Below are positions 35,661 through 43,458 of a stretch of 64,000 bases of DNA, one piece after another. The notes below the pieces were generated by a model, which searched no databases, had not been told where the DNA came from, and worked only from the letters and a program-made list of their open reading frames with translations. The stretch comes from Anaerolinea thermolimosa (GTDB lineage: Bacteria; Chloroflexota; Anaerolineae; Anaerolineales; Anaerolineaceae): positions 1,877,150 through 1,941,149 of the forward strand of contig NZ_DF967965.1 of NCBI RefSeq assembly GCF_001050195.2. Direction: 5' to 3'. A program made the position numbers and the translations under genes. The first letter of the stretch is position 1; every line of letters starts with the position of its first letter.

Positions 35661-36673
35661 CCTCTCTGTCCACGGTAAGCGATACGCGGATCAAGCAGTG
35701 GATAAATCATATCCATGATAAAGGTCGCCAGTGCGATGCTCACGACCATGATCAGACAAATGCCGTATAGCAAGAAGTAGTCGAAGGTACTGATCGCGGT
35801 GCTGAGCGTACTCCCAATACCTGAGTAGTTGAAGAACGTCTCAGTTACTGCGGCACCGGTGATGATGAACCCGAGCCGTAACGCCAGCCCTGTTAGAGAA
35901 GGCAGCAAGGCATTACGCATGAGGTAGCGGAAGAAAATACGGCTATTCTTCAACCCTTTGGCTTCGGCAAAAGTGGCATAATCTTCCCCTTCGACGGTCA
36001 CCATCATTGCTCGCATTCCCAGCGCCCAACCCGAAGCTTCCACGATGACCACAGATAGAATGGGCAGTACTGCATGATAGGCATATTTGGCCAGGAAAGC
36101 CGGGTTGCTCCAGTCCTCAATCATCGTCTTCGGGTATGGATCGCCCAGAGGGAAAAGTTTGGCCCGAAATGCCACAAAATAAATCAATACCAATGCCACC
36201 AGGAATTGTGGAACAGATGAAAAAACCATTAACGGGGGGACAACAATGGCACTGATCCACTTGGGAGTTTTATTCCACCCCAGTAATGCTCCAAGGAGAA
36301 TCCCCGTTACGAATGCAATGAAGATAGCCACCGACAAAAATGGCAGGGTCAATCTTCCTCGGGCGATAATAATTTCCATTACCGTTCGGGGATATGAGTT
36401 AATCGAGTAACCAAAATCTAGCCGAGCGACCGAAGACATATAAGATAAATATTGTTGCCAGAGAGGCTTATCCAGACCGAATAGATCGTTGTACTTTCTC
36501 CACATCTGTTCGGCGTCTTCCGGTTTTCGGCCTGCACTCGCTATTTGTTGCATGAGTTGCTCTTTGATAGGATCACGTCCGGTCAGGCGGGGCAAGACAA
36601 AGTTAATCGTCGCCGCCGTCCAGATGACCATAAACACAAAGAACACCCGACGAATTACATAACTTAACCTCAT
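35657..36673 (-). CDS. ABC importer permease (DppB/OppB type)
   Basis: 338 residues with about six membrane helices and the N-terminal RRVFFVFMVIWTAATINFVLPRL segment and GRDPI turn of this family. The EAA-like loop is around VEGEDYATFAEAKGLKNSRIFF. It pairs with the DppC-type permease. It is separated from the binding-protein gene by 169 bp containing a strong hairpin, which is expected to lower expression of the membrane parts relative to the binding protein. Confidence 0.93.
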   Translation of the reverse strand: MRLSYVIRRVFFVFMVIWTAATINFVLPRLTGRDPIKEQLMQQIASAGRKPEDAEQMWRKYNDLFGLDKPLWQQYLSYMSSVARLDFGYSINSYPRTVMEIIIARGRLTLPFLSVAIFIAFVTGILLGALLGWNKTPKWISAIVVPPLMVFSSVPQFLVALVLIYFVAFRAKLFPLGDPYPKTMIEDWSNPAFLAKYAYHAVLPILSVVIVEASGWALGMRAMMVTVEGEDYATFAEAKGLKNSRIFFRYLMRNALLPSLTGLALRLGFIITGAAVTETFFNYSGIGSTLSTAISTFDYFLLYGICLIMVVSIALATFIMDMIYPLLDPRIAYRGQRG

Positions 36674-36730
36674 GGAAAACCTCCCACACCCACGATAGCT
36701 ATATCCCTAATTGTTAATATTTCTGGCCAA

Positions 36731-36821
36731 GAATACTCATCGTATGGAAAAACCCTGCCAGGGGGCCTTGGGTATCGGCCCCCTGGCGACGTCTCATTCC
36801 ATTACAGGACGAATACTCATC
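36731..36821. repeat. 11-bp direct repeats flanking the terminator
   Basis: GAATACTCATC occurs at 36731-36741 and again at 36811-36821, on either side of the hairpin at 36757-36787. The gap holds only the hairpin and short flanks. They may be chance or the target repeats of a very small mobile hairpin element. Confidence 0.4.
36757..36787 (-). terminator. Attenuating terminator between binding-protein and permease genes
   Basis: An 11-bp perfect stem (GCCAGGGGGCC) with a 9-base loop is followed on the minus strand by AGGGTTTTTCC. It lies 56 bp past the binding-protein stop, a usual place for partial termination in importer operons. Confidence 0.8.
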
Positions 36822-36842
36822 AATCCCAGCCGGATGAGGAGG

Positions 36843-38711
36843 TTATGCGTTGGTGGCCTTCAGGCCGAGTACCACCTGCAGCATGGTGAGATGCCACAGA
36901 GCGGAGTTCATGTAGGGGTTCTCTTCAGTCGGCCAGTTCGTCCAGTAGGTGGTGTTGACCGGGATACGATGGAACCACTGAACCAGCGGGCAGTCCGGCA
37001 GTTCGCGGTACCAGATCTCCATCGCCTTGCGGAAGAGCTCCTTCATCTTCGGATCGTCCATGGCTGTGTTGTTCATCTCATCTGTGATGGCGGTGAACTC
37101 ATCATTGTACCAGCGGGTGATGTTCCCCCAGCTCTGCTGCCCCATAGGGAGGGCATTTTCTTTGCGGTAGAGCATGAAAGTGTCCCACGGGTCAATCGTC
37201 GCGCCACCATGGCCGAAGAGGAAGAGTGAGGCACGCCCATCTACCTTTGCCGCCCATACATCCTGCGGGGCTTTGTGCTCGCATTGGAAGCCCGCCGCGC
37301 GTAATTGCTCAGCAATTACAGGAGCCAGATCGGCAAACAGCGGTACACCAGCATAAAGATCAGCGTCGGGGCGCACACCCTGAGCATCGACCCAGAAGCC
37401 TTCCGCATCCTTGGTGAAGCCGGCTTCGGTCATCAACTGAGCACTCTTCTCCAGGTTGTACTCAAGGACATTGTACTTTTCAGTAATATCCTTGATGCTA
37501 TCCATGTACTCGTTCAGCTTGGCGAATTCAGGGAAGGGTGAGTAAGCCACCTTTCCGATACCACCCCAACCTACATCCACCACCTGCTGCTGGTTAATCG
37601 CATAGGCGATCGCCCAGCGCACCTTCGGGTTATCGAATGGGGGTTTCGCGGTGCAGAACTGAACCGAAATCGGCCACCAGTCCGTATAGCCGAAGGGGGG
37701 TTTCTTTGTCCAGGAAATGATGTGATCTGACTGCGCCAGCAGGCTGGTAATCATCAAGGGGCGCATATCCAGCGGTTGGTCAATTTCGTTATTGATCAAC
37801 TGCTGAGCGGCCAGCGTGTCATTCTGGAACGGAATCCACAGCAGGCGTTCCACGTCCGGATATTTCTCGACAAAACCGGTTTCAACGGCCCACCAGGTGG
37901 GGCGCAGGTCAAAGTAGGTTGTCTGATCCGTCGAATTGCTCACCCCGTAGGGGCCGGTGGTTACAGGCCAGGCCTTCTCTTTATCGAAGAATTTGAAGGA
38001 GACAAGCTGGTCTTCCGGAACATCCTTGAAGATATGCTGTGGCAGAATGGCGGTATCATCACCCAGATCAAAGCGGAAGGTCAGGCTCTTGAAGAAGAAG
38101 CGCCAGTCAGTCTGATTCAGCTTGATCTTGATGGTATTGTCATCCACGACCTCGGTGCTGTTCAATTCCGTCTTGTAGGTGGAAGACCGCGGCAGGCCAT
38201 CGACTCGCTTGAGCAAATCCATCGAGAATGCCACATCTTTGGCGGTGAAGGGAGTGCCGTCACTCCATTTGATGCCCTTGCGGAAGGTGATCGTGCACTC
38301 TGTGGCATCATCGTTGTATTTGTAGCTTTCGGCCAGCCACATGTAGGTTTTATCGGCATGGGCTGCATAGAAAGCGCACGGTTCCCACAGAATGGCGTAA
38401 CCAAGTTGATGGTTGTAACCACTCACCAGCGGGCTGCACAGCTCGGGTGCAGCGGCACCGTAAGAATAGATCAGGGTCTTATTTCGGGGCACTTCTCCAA
38501 GAGGCCAGGTTCGAACGACTTCTGGAGCCTTGGTGGGCTCTTCGGCCTTACCAGTCTCCGGGGCTTTGGTGGGCTCTGCAGGTTTGGTGGGCTGTTCCTG
38601 AGCAGGAGCGGTTGTAGGCGTAGCCGTGGTTGGCTGGCAGGCTGTCAGGACGGCACCGGCAGCCACCGCACCAGACACAAACAGGAATTCCCGACGAGAA
38701 ATCTTTGACAT
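36843..38711 (-). CDS. ABC importer substrate-binding lipoprotein (SBP_bac_5), probable Tat substrate
   Basis: 622 residues. The N-terminus SRREFLFVSGAVAAGAVLTAC combines a twin-arginine motif with a lipobox (Cys at about 25) and is followed by a 40-residue Pro/Thr/Lys-rich linker. The mature part has the class C solute-binding fold of the peptide/nickel family, including ITFRKGIKWSDGTPFTAKDV near residue 135 and KVRWAIAYAINQQQV near 365. It delivers the ligand to the DppBCDF-like genes downstream. AAGGAGAAG precedes the ATG. The large size and the carbohydrate neighbours favour an oligosaccharide ligand, but this is inference. Confidence 0.92.
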   Translation of the reverse strand: MSKISRREFLFVSGAVAAGAVLTACQPTTATPTTAPAQEQPTKPAEPTKAPETGKAEEPTKAPEVVRTWPLGEVPRNKTLIYSYGAAAPELCSPLVSGYNHQLGYAILWEPCAFYAAHADKTYMWLAESYKYNDDATECTITFRKGIKWSDGTPFTAKDVAFSMDLLKRVDGLPRSSTYKTELNSTEVVDDNTIKIKLNQTDWRFFFKSLTFRFDLGDDTAILPQHIFKDVPEDQLVSFKFFDKEKAWPVTTGPYGVSNSTDQTTYFDLRPTWWAVETGFVEKYPDVERLLWIPFQNDTLAAQQLINNEIDQPLDMRPLMITSLLAQSDHIISWTKKPPFGYTDWWPISVQFCTAKPPFDNPKVRWAIAYAINQQQVVDVGWGGIGKVAYSPFPEFAKLNEYMDSIKDITEKYNVLEYNLEKSAQLMTEAGFTKDAEGFWVDAQGVRPDADLYAGVPLFADLAPVIAEQLRAAGFQCEHKAPQDVWAAKVDGRASLFLFGHGGATIDPWDTFMLYRKENALPMGQQSWGNITRWYNDEFTAITDEMNNTAMDDPKMKELFRKAMEIWYRELPDCPLVQWFHRIPVNTTYWTNWPTEENPYMNSALWHLTMLQVVLGLKATNA

Positions 38712-38936
38712 TTTCTTCTCCTTTTACACATGCGCTATAGAAGGATGGATTGCATAAATGAAATTTATCCAGATTGAGCAGATTGTACTTCTGACAGAGC
38801 GCCTCCTTTCTCTTGCGTTCCGCTGAATGAGAAGGGTAACACGGGCAATAGTGTTCTCACCTCTTTCTCGACGGGTTGTGTCGAGCCAATCTGGATTCGG
38901 TTGTGATGACATCATTGCTGGGAGAACACCTGTTTT
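38712..38936 (-). other. Long 5' leader of the binding-protein gene
   Basis: No gene is supported. From the predicted transcription start near 38930 the untranslated leader would be about 220 bases. It can fold: GTGTTCTC (38851-38858) pairs with GAGAACAC (38922-38929), enclosing a CTCGAC/GTCGAG hairpin (38867-38885). I do not recognise a known riboswitch consensus. The remaining upstream part to 39064 is AT-rich promoter sequence. Confidence 0.4.
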
Positions 38937-38965
38937 TTTATAGCATAGCTATTTAAGCACGGCAA
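38937..38965 (-). promoter_or_regulatory. Sigma70-type promoter of the importer operon
   Basis: On the minus strand TTGCCG (38960-38965) and TATAAA (38937-38942) are separated by exactly 17 bp. Inside the spacer, TAGC-ATA-GCTA (38941-38951) is a small inverted repeat that could be an operator half-site. Confidence 0.55.
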
Positions 38966-39064
38966 TATACGTTTGATACTCTTTCATGTAATTTTGTAGC
39001 CTTTCTTTCGTTCAATTTTCGTAGTTATTACGTTTTAGCGCTGCAAAATTAACAACCAGCACCT

Positions 39065-41542
39065 TTATTCGAAATTTAACCGCAGGATCATTCCTTCATA
39101 TTGAATATCGATCATGCCCGCTCCTTGTTGAGCAGTACAGTAGCGGTTTTCAATTAAGTAATCTCCATAAAGAGGCTGAGCAACCCCATTCACCAGGAGA
39201 TCACCCTCCCAGCCAAACGATATCTCATCACCAGTCGGTGCATAAAAGCTTACCCCCAGACCATTTCGCCATTCCAAACGGCCTTTGAGGGTCTTTTTCT
39301 GGAAACCTCGAAAGTCCTGGAAGTCCGCTTTACGTCCCAGCACACATATCCACATATTTTCGACGCCATGCGAACGTAACTCTCGATACGCTCCTCTTCC
39401 ATGGCGGATCAATTCAATACCCTGCCTGGCTGTGATCGCCAGGTATCCATCACCTTTGCGAGCAAAAGCCCATCCTCCCTCAAAGCGTGTTTCATCAAAC
39501 TCACTCACCGGGAAATAAGCATGAGTCCAGGGCATCCAGTCATCTTCGGGCAGGCGATAAGCCGCAAAAAGGATGTTCTGGTATTGAGCCACTCTGGGTA
39601 ATACCCCATTACCCAGCCAGAACCCTGGACGATGAGCATCATCGTCATACGCACTGGCCGGATGGTTGGTGTACACAATCGCTTCACTTCCCAGAACCGC
39701 CTGCCAGACCCGCTCGGCATTTCCAGGGTCTCCAGGACGGTAATCCTGCACAGAAGAAAGAGTGTAATCAGGAGTTCGATACATCAGAAGGTGAGCAGTC
39801 TTCCCATTCTCGTCGTGGCCTTCTCGTGAAAGAATCGTCTCCTCTGTCCTGACAGCTAAATCGGCAAAGAAAGATGGGAACTCATATTCCGAGCAGGCCA
39901 GGCTGACCACTCCCATAATGTGTTGCTGTAACACACCCATACCCCAGAGAAGATACTGGACACCTGAGATGGCCTGAAGCTGGCCACTCTTCAGAGCCCA
40001 TACACTGGTGTTCTGCGCCGGTAAAGCCAATACACCATGATGCTGGTGAAGCGCCAGCGAAAAGAGAATTCGATCCAGGAGCACCGCAGACAACTCCGCC
40101 AGATTCTCATTCTCTGCCAGGCCAACCAGGTGAGACAGAAGGACAATCCATCGCTCAAGAGCAACATCACTCCCCCATTCCGCAAACCCATGTTTTCCTT
40201 TTTCTCTTAGAAGAGTTAGCAAGGAGGATTCGCCTCTCTCCCGTACCGACTTTCCACTCTCGCCTGAAGCAAAGGCACCCTCTGGCCACAATTGCCCTGC
40301 CAGCACCGCACAAGCCTGACGCGCTGCCCAATAACTTTCGCCAGAGATCTCCTTGTCAGAATAAGGGAAGCTGAATGCAACCGTAGAAAGTCTATCTGTA
40401 AAGGCTTGCGGAAAATCAATCTTTTCCCGGTATCTTTTAACCATCCCGAGCAGCCCAAGGAAGGTCAGTTCACTCCCTTCGACCCCCAATGCAACCTCTT
40501 CACAGGCCTGCTGAACGGCTTTCCAGTCTACCTCATCCACCCTTCCCAGTTCAAGGCGGGCAATTTCAGCAAAGAGATGGGGACTGCGCCGGGCAGCATC
40601 TTCCAGGGCTTCCTTACGCCGCGTGGAATAATCTCCCTTCGGAGCATCACTATATGCATTATCCAGGATATACAGGGGAATTTCGGCCTGATATCGGAGC
40701 CCCATATCGTAATACTCGCGGTTGGGCGCACGCAATACCACGCGGTACGGGCGTTCAAAAATACGAATCGGGTGACCAATATCCACCTTCTCCTCGGGAT
40801 GAATCTCTGCACTACCCTCCACATAAATCCGCTCTTCGGTATCTTGAATCTGGTAGGCAAAGCGCAAATCCGCCGGGGCGTCTTCTGCCCAGCCAAGATG
40901 AATGCGTGTACCGCGATAGCTAATGGGTGATTCCAGGTAGGCTTTTTCAAAAGCCTCTTCCAGCGTCTGTTGACGTTTGGGGTATTTCGCCTGGGTTTTC
41001 AACCGAATGATTCCCTCAGGAGCGCTTCCCTCAGAGGATTCGAGATCCAGCCTCACAGCCATGGCATGGGCATACAGGCCGGAAGAAATCCATTCCATAC
41101 GAACCAGTAAATCATTGGATTGTTCCAACTGCACTGGAATACGCTGACCCCTGTATGCTGAGTTATCGGTCCTTCCAAGCCATTGCCCATTCCACCACAC
41201 TGTGACAGGTACGTCCGAATAAATGGTCAGTCCACCTTCTCCTCCTTGAGAGAATTCCAGGTGGGTATACGCCCACAGGAACCCTTCCTCAGCCCTCGCA
41301 GAGCGATGAGTCACGTCTACCCGATGGTCTTCCAGGCACCGAAAATAACGCCAGCGTCCTTCAAATTCACCCACCCGCATTGTTGCTCGGTCTGCAATAT
41401 CTTCTGGATGCGGTAAACCAGATACCTGATTTTCCTCAGATGGCCATGTCACCTCGGTGACCGGCTTTGTAAAAGGCCCGGCTACCAACCAGTGATGAAT
41501 AAAACCACCCTTCAAAGCGTATTCTAAATTTTGGAAAGCCAT
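39065..41542 (-). CDS. Uncharacterised large carbohydrate-active-like protein (alpha-toroid plus beta-sandwich, heparinase II/III-like layout)
   Basis: 825 residues, no signal peptide or membrane segment. I do not recognise a named family. Residues 1-190 (GFIHHWLVAGPF, VPVTVWWNGQWLGRTD) look like a jelly-roll sugar-binding domain as in GH2-like enzymes. Residues of about 300-560 are helical (HLFAEIARLELGRVDEVDW) and fit an alpha/alpha toroid. Residues of about 570-825 are beta-rich with many conserved-looking aromatic and His positions (LMYRTPDYTLSS, NGVLPRVAQY, GWAFARKGDGYLAI), the layout of heparinase II/III-like lyases. It may be an intracellular oligosaccharide lyase or hydrolase. It lies between the importer operon and a GH5 on the same strand, with its own palindrome-containing leader. 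Confidence 0.6.
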   Translation of the reverse strand: MAFQNLEYALKGGFIHHWLVAGPFTKPVTEVTWPSEENQVSGLPHPEDIADRATMRVGEFEGRWRYFRCLEDHRVDVTHRSARAEEGFLWAYTHLEFSQGGEGGLTIYSDVPVTVWWNGQWLGRTDNSAYRGQRIPVQLEQSNDLLVRMEWISSGLYAHAMAVRLDLESSEGSAPEGIIRLKTQAKYPKRQQTLEEAFEKAYLESPISYRGTRIHLGWAEDAPADLRFAYQIQDTEERIYVEGSAEIHPEEKVDIGHPIRIFERPYRVVLRAPNREYYDMGLRYQAEIPLYILDNAYSDAPKGDYSTRRKEALEDAARRSPHLFAEIARLELGRVDEVDWKAVQQACEEVALGVEGSELTFLGLLGMVKRYREKIDFPQAFTDRLSTVAFSFPYSDKEISGESYWAARQACAVLAGQLWPEGAFASGESGKSVRERGESSLLTLLREKGKHGFAEWGSDVALERWIVLLSHLVGLAENENLAELSAVLLDRILFSLALHQHHGVLALPAQNTSVWALKSGQLQAISGVQYLLWGMGVLQQHIMGVVSLACSEYEFPSFFADLAVRTEETILSREGHDENGKTAHLLMYRTPDYTLSSVQDYRPGDPGNAERVWQAVLGSEAIVYTNHPASAYDDDAHRPGFWLGNGVLPRVAQYQNILFAAYRLPEDDWMPWTHAYFPVSEFDETRFEGGWAFARKGDGYLAITARQGIELIRHGRGAYRELRSHGVENMWICVLGRKADFQDFRGFQKKTLKGRLEWRNGLGVSFYAPTGDEISFGWEGDLLVNGVAQPLYGDYLIENRYCTAQQGAGMIDIQYEGMILRLNFE

Positions 41543-41581
41543 TGCGACAAATCACTCCTCTTCTCTGCGACTTGGTACCTC

Positions 41582-41609
41582 ATTAATAAAAGAGCCCTCT
41601 TCTATTAAT
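41582..41609. promoter_or_regulatory. 28-bp near-perfect palindrome, operator candidate
   Basis: The arms ATTAATAAAAGAGC and its inverse match at 12 of 14 positions, and GTACC/GGTAC-like bases extend the symmetry on both sides. It lies 40 bp upstream of the start of the 825-residue gene, where a dimeric regulator could bind. It could also fold in RNA, but no U-tract follows. Confidence 0.5.
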
Positions 41610-41727
41610 CGAAGGGTACTTTACCCCCACCCTTCTGCCGGCAAGACTCTATCCACCTTCCCTGAGCCTTGAAGTGAGAGCGAATAGAGCCTTTCAGCTA
41701 ATCGGCCAGGGCAAAAACCGGGCAAAC

Positions 41728-41750
41728 TGGGGTTTAGAAAGCTGACCCCA
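41728..41750 (-). terminator. Weak hairpin after the intracellular GH5 gene
   Basis: TGGGGT/ACCCCA forms a 6-bp stem with an 11-base loop, 15 bp beyond the GH5 stop. A T5 run follows only about 15 bases later, so termination here is doubtful. Confidence 0.3.
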
Positions 41751-41764
41751 AACACAACCTGCCG

Positions 41765-42757
41765 TTAAAAAGATTGTAGCAGCGTTAACAATTTTCGGTC
41801 CAACGCGTGACCATGCCAGTCCTCATAGGCTACATCGCTGCGTTCCGAATCCAGCACGCCAAAAGGCCCGCGGAAGTTCCATAATGCATATCCGATGTTA
41901 CTCGCGGTGAGAATTTCCAGTACATCGCGGAACCAGGCCAGGAAAGCATGGTGAGGAGTATAGCAATACGCCCCGCCTTCTCCACAATGAACCCCCACCC
42001 CACGCTCCGCCAGATCAATCCAGGGTTGATAAAATGCTTCCAGAGAAGTCCGATCCCACGGTTTTCCATCCTGAAGGGCGCCCGGCCATGTGGGTTCGGG
42101 CCAGTCCTCTCCTCCGACCCAGCTCGCTTTATAATGGCTGATCCCCATGGGTGCATAAGCCCTGCAACTCTGGGCTACTCCCAGATCTACTAAATCTGTC
42201 AACGGTTCAGTCCCCCAGCTCAAACCATCCAGAATAATCAAACGCTCTGCATCCACTTCACGGATGGCTGCAACTGCGCGTCGCATGACCCGGGCGTGAT
42301 CTTCACGAGTCATCACGGCTGGGTCCGGGCGGGTAGGTTCATTCACCAGGTTAAAACTCAACCGCTCGGATGGAATCCCTTGATAACGTCTGGCAAAGGT
42401 CGTCCAATGAAACAGAAAAGCCTCAACAGCTTCCTCATCTTTCCATAAGTTAAAAGGCTCTTTTCGTTCAGGGTTAACCGAAAAACCCGGCGCACGGTGA
42501 AAATTTAAGCACACATGGATACCGTATTTTTCACCCAGTCTCACCACCCGGTCTACCTTTTCCAGCATGGCTTCTTTCAACCGGTAAACATCCTCTCCTT
42601 CAATCCAGAGGGTATAACAGGCAGGAATACGTACAAAATTAAAGCCCCACTCAGAAATCCAGCGGAAATCATCTTCCTGAAAATCACCACTGCTTTGCGT
42701 GGTAAACATCTCCAGGAGATTAAAACCCCGCCATCGTGGTAATACACTCTGTGCCAT
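41765..42757 (-). CDS. Glycoside hydrolase family 5, apparently cytoplasmic
   Basis: 330 residues without a signal peptide. RGFNLLEMF begins the barrel, the acid/base Glu is in SFNLVNEPTRP and the nucleophile Glu in VHCGEGGAY, and YALWNFRGPFGVLDSER closes the fold as in exo-type GH5 enzymes. It differs strongly from the secreted GH5 at 20150-21298. It probably trims imported beta-linked oligosaccharides. It lies next to the uncharacterised 825-residue protein and the importer, with the sensor-regulator genes upstream on the same strand. Confidence 0.87.
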   Translation of the reverse strand: MAQSVLPRWRGFNLLEMFTTQSSGDFQEDDFRWISEWGFNFVRIPACYTLWIEGEDVYRLKEAMLEKVDRVVRLGEKYGIHVCLNFHRAPGFSVNPERKEPFNLWKDEEAVEAFLFHWTTFARRYQGIPSERLSFNLVNEPTRPDPAVMTREDHARVMRRAVAAIREVDAERLIILDGLSWGTEPLTDLVDLGVAQSCRAYAPMGISHYKASWVGGEDWPEPTWPGALQDGKPWDRTSLEAFYQPWIDLAERGVGVHCGEGGAYCYTPHHAFLAWFRDVLEILTASNIGYALWNFRGPFGVLDSERSDVAYEDWHGHALDRKLLTLLQSF

Positions 42758-42778
42758 TGCCTTTCCTCCTCATAAAAT

Positions 42779-42808
42779 ACTCACGCACGAGAGATCATCC
42801 CCCGTGAG
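42779..42808 (-). terminator. Hairpin between the pseudo-receiver and GH5 genes
   Basis: ACTCACG/CGTGAGT forms a 7-bp stem around a 16-base loop, followed on the minus strand by ATTTTAT. Only 21 bases separate it from the GH5 start, so GH5 either relies on read-through or has a promoter inside the preceding gene. Confidence 0.45.
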
Positions 42809-42834
42809 TGAGCGTCATTTATTGCCAGGGCTTT

Positions 42835-43323
42835 TCATTTCCCGGCTTTCCGGGATTCACCGGATGCCTGCCCTTTTCCTGAATGATCTACGCTTTGCAT
42901 CCGGGTTGATCGATTTGCCGCTTGTAATTGATCCCGGCCTTCCGAGCCACGAACCTGATAATGCACCCCCGCTTTAGCAAGCGCATCTACAAATGCTTCA
43001 TAGGTGATCGGCTCTTGTAAATAACCGGTAATATCTCCAATGATATCGTCCAACCGCTCCTGCGCTCTCCAGGAAAAGGCGAACACAGGTATTTGAGCCG
43101 TGGCAGAATTCCGCTTAAGTAATTTGAGGACTTCTTGCCCCATTACCTGACCCGGAAGATCGATCTGCAAAAAAACAATCGCTGGTTTCTCCTGGAGAGC
43201 TAACGGTAATACATCTTGCCCTTCAAACGCCTGAACCACGCGGACACCACTTTCTTCGGAAAAAATCCGCAATAGTTGGATAAACCAGGGATCGTGGGCA
43301 GCGATCAGGCAGGTATGGGGCAT
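42835..43323 (-). CDS. Pseudo-receiver (response-regulator-like protein without the phospho-acceptor)
   Basis: 162 residues. Residues 1-120 have the CheY fold (MPHTCLIAAHDPWF, then IVFLQIDLPG, VFAFSW, GYLQEP). The usual phosphorylated Asp of the LLDxxLP motif is Gln, the first acidic pair is His-Asp, and the conserved Lys of the KP motif is Glu, so phosphorylation is unlikely. A 40-residue charged tail follows. It lies 135 bp downstream of the hybrid kinase-regulator gene and may be an adaptor or decoy for it. Confidence 0.75.
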   Translation of the reverse strand: MPHTCLIAAHDPWFIQLLRIFSEESGVRVVQAFEGQDVLPLALQEKPAIVFLQIDLPGQVMGQEVLKLLKRNSATAQIPVFAFSWRAQERLDDIIGDITGYLQEPITYEAFVDALAKAGVHYQVRGSEGRDQLQAANRSTRMQSVDHSGKGQASGESRKAGK

Positions 43324-43400
43324 ACAACTCGGCTAGCCGATGGCAAGAACCATCTTTTCCAGATAGAGAATGTCACGCACCGCTTTATTTTTACCTGCTT

Positions 43401-43428
43401 TTTCCTCAAGTGTCATACACTGAGGAAA
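43401..43428 (-). terminator. Hairpin between hybrid sensor and pseudo-receiver genes
   Basis: TTTCCTCA/TGAGGAAA plus inner GTGT/ACAC gives a 12-bp stem with one bulged base and a 3-base loop, 30 bp past the sensor stop. A mixed A/T tail follows on the minus strand, so it may terminate only partly or protect the mRNA end. Confidence 0.45.
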
Positions 43429-43458
43429 CCAAACTGTGCACTTTTGTAACCTGTTATT

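Noticed and set aside
32808-36673. Nickel or strictly peptide specificity for the ABC importer
   Set aside because: Sequence of this class does not separate peptides, nickel and oligosaccharides; context points to sugars but no ligand is proven.
37776-38708. 310-codon plus-strand open frame opposite the binding-protein gene
   Set aside because: Its Gly/Arg/Leu-rich end mirrors the Pro/Thr/Ala linker on the coding strand; the opposite strand is a well-defined lipoprotein.
38724-38915. 63-codon open frame in the importer leader
   Set aside because: Composition is Arg-rich and irregular, no ribosome site is present and it coincides with predicted leader structure.
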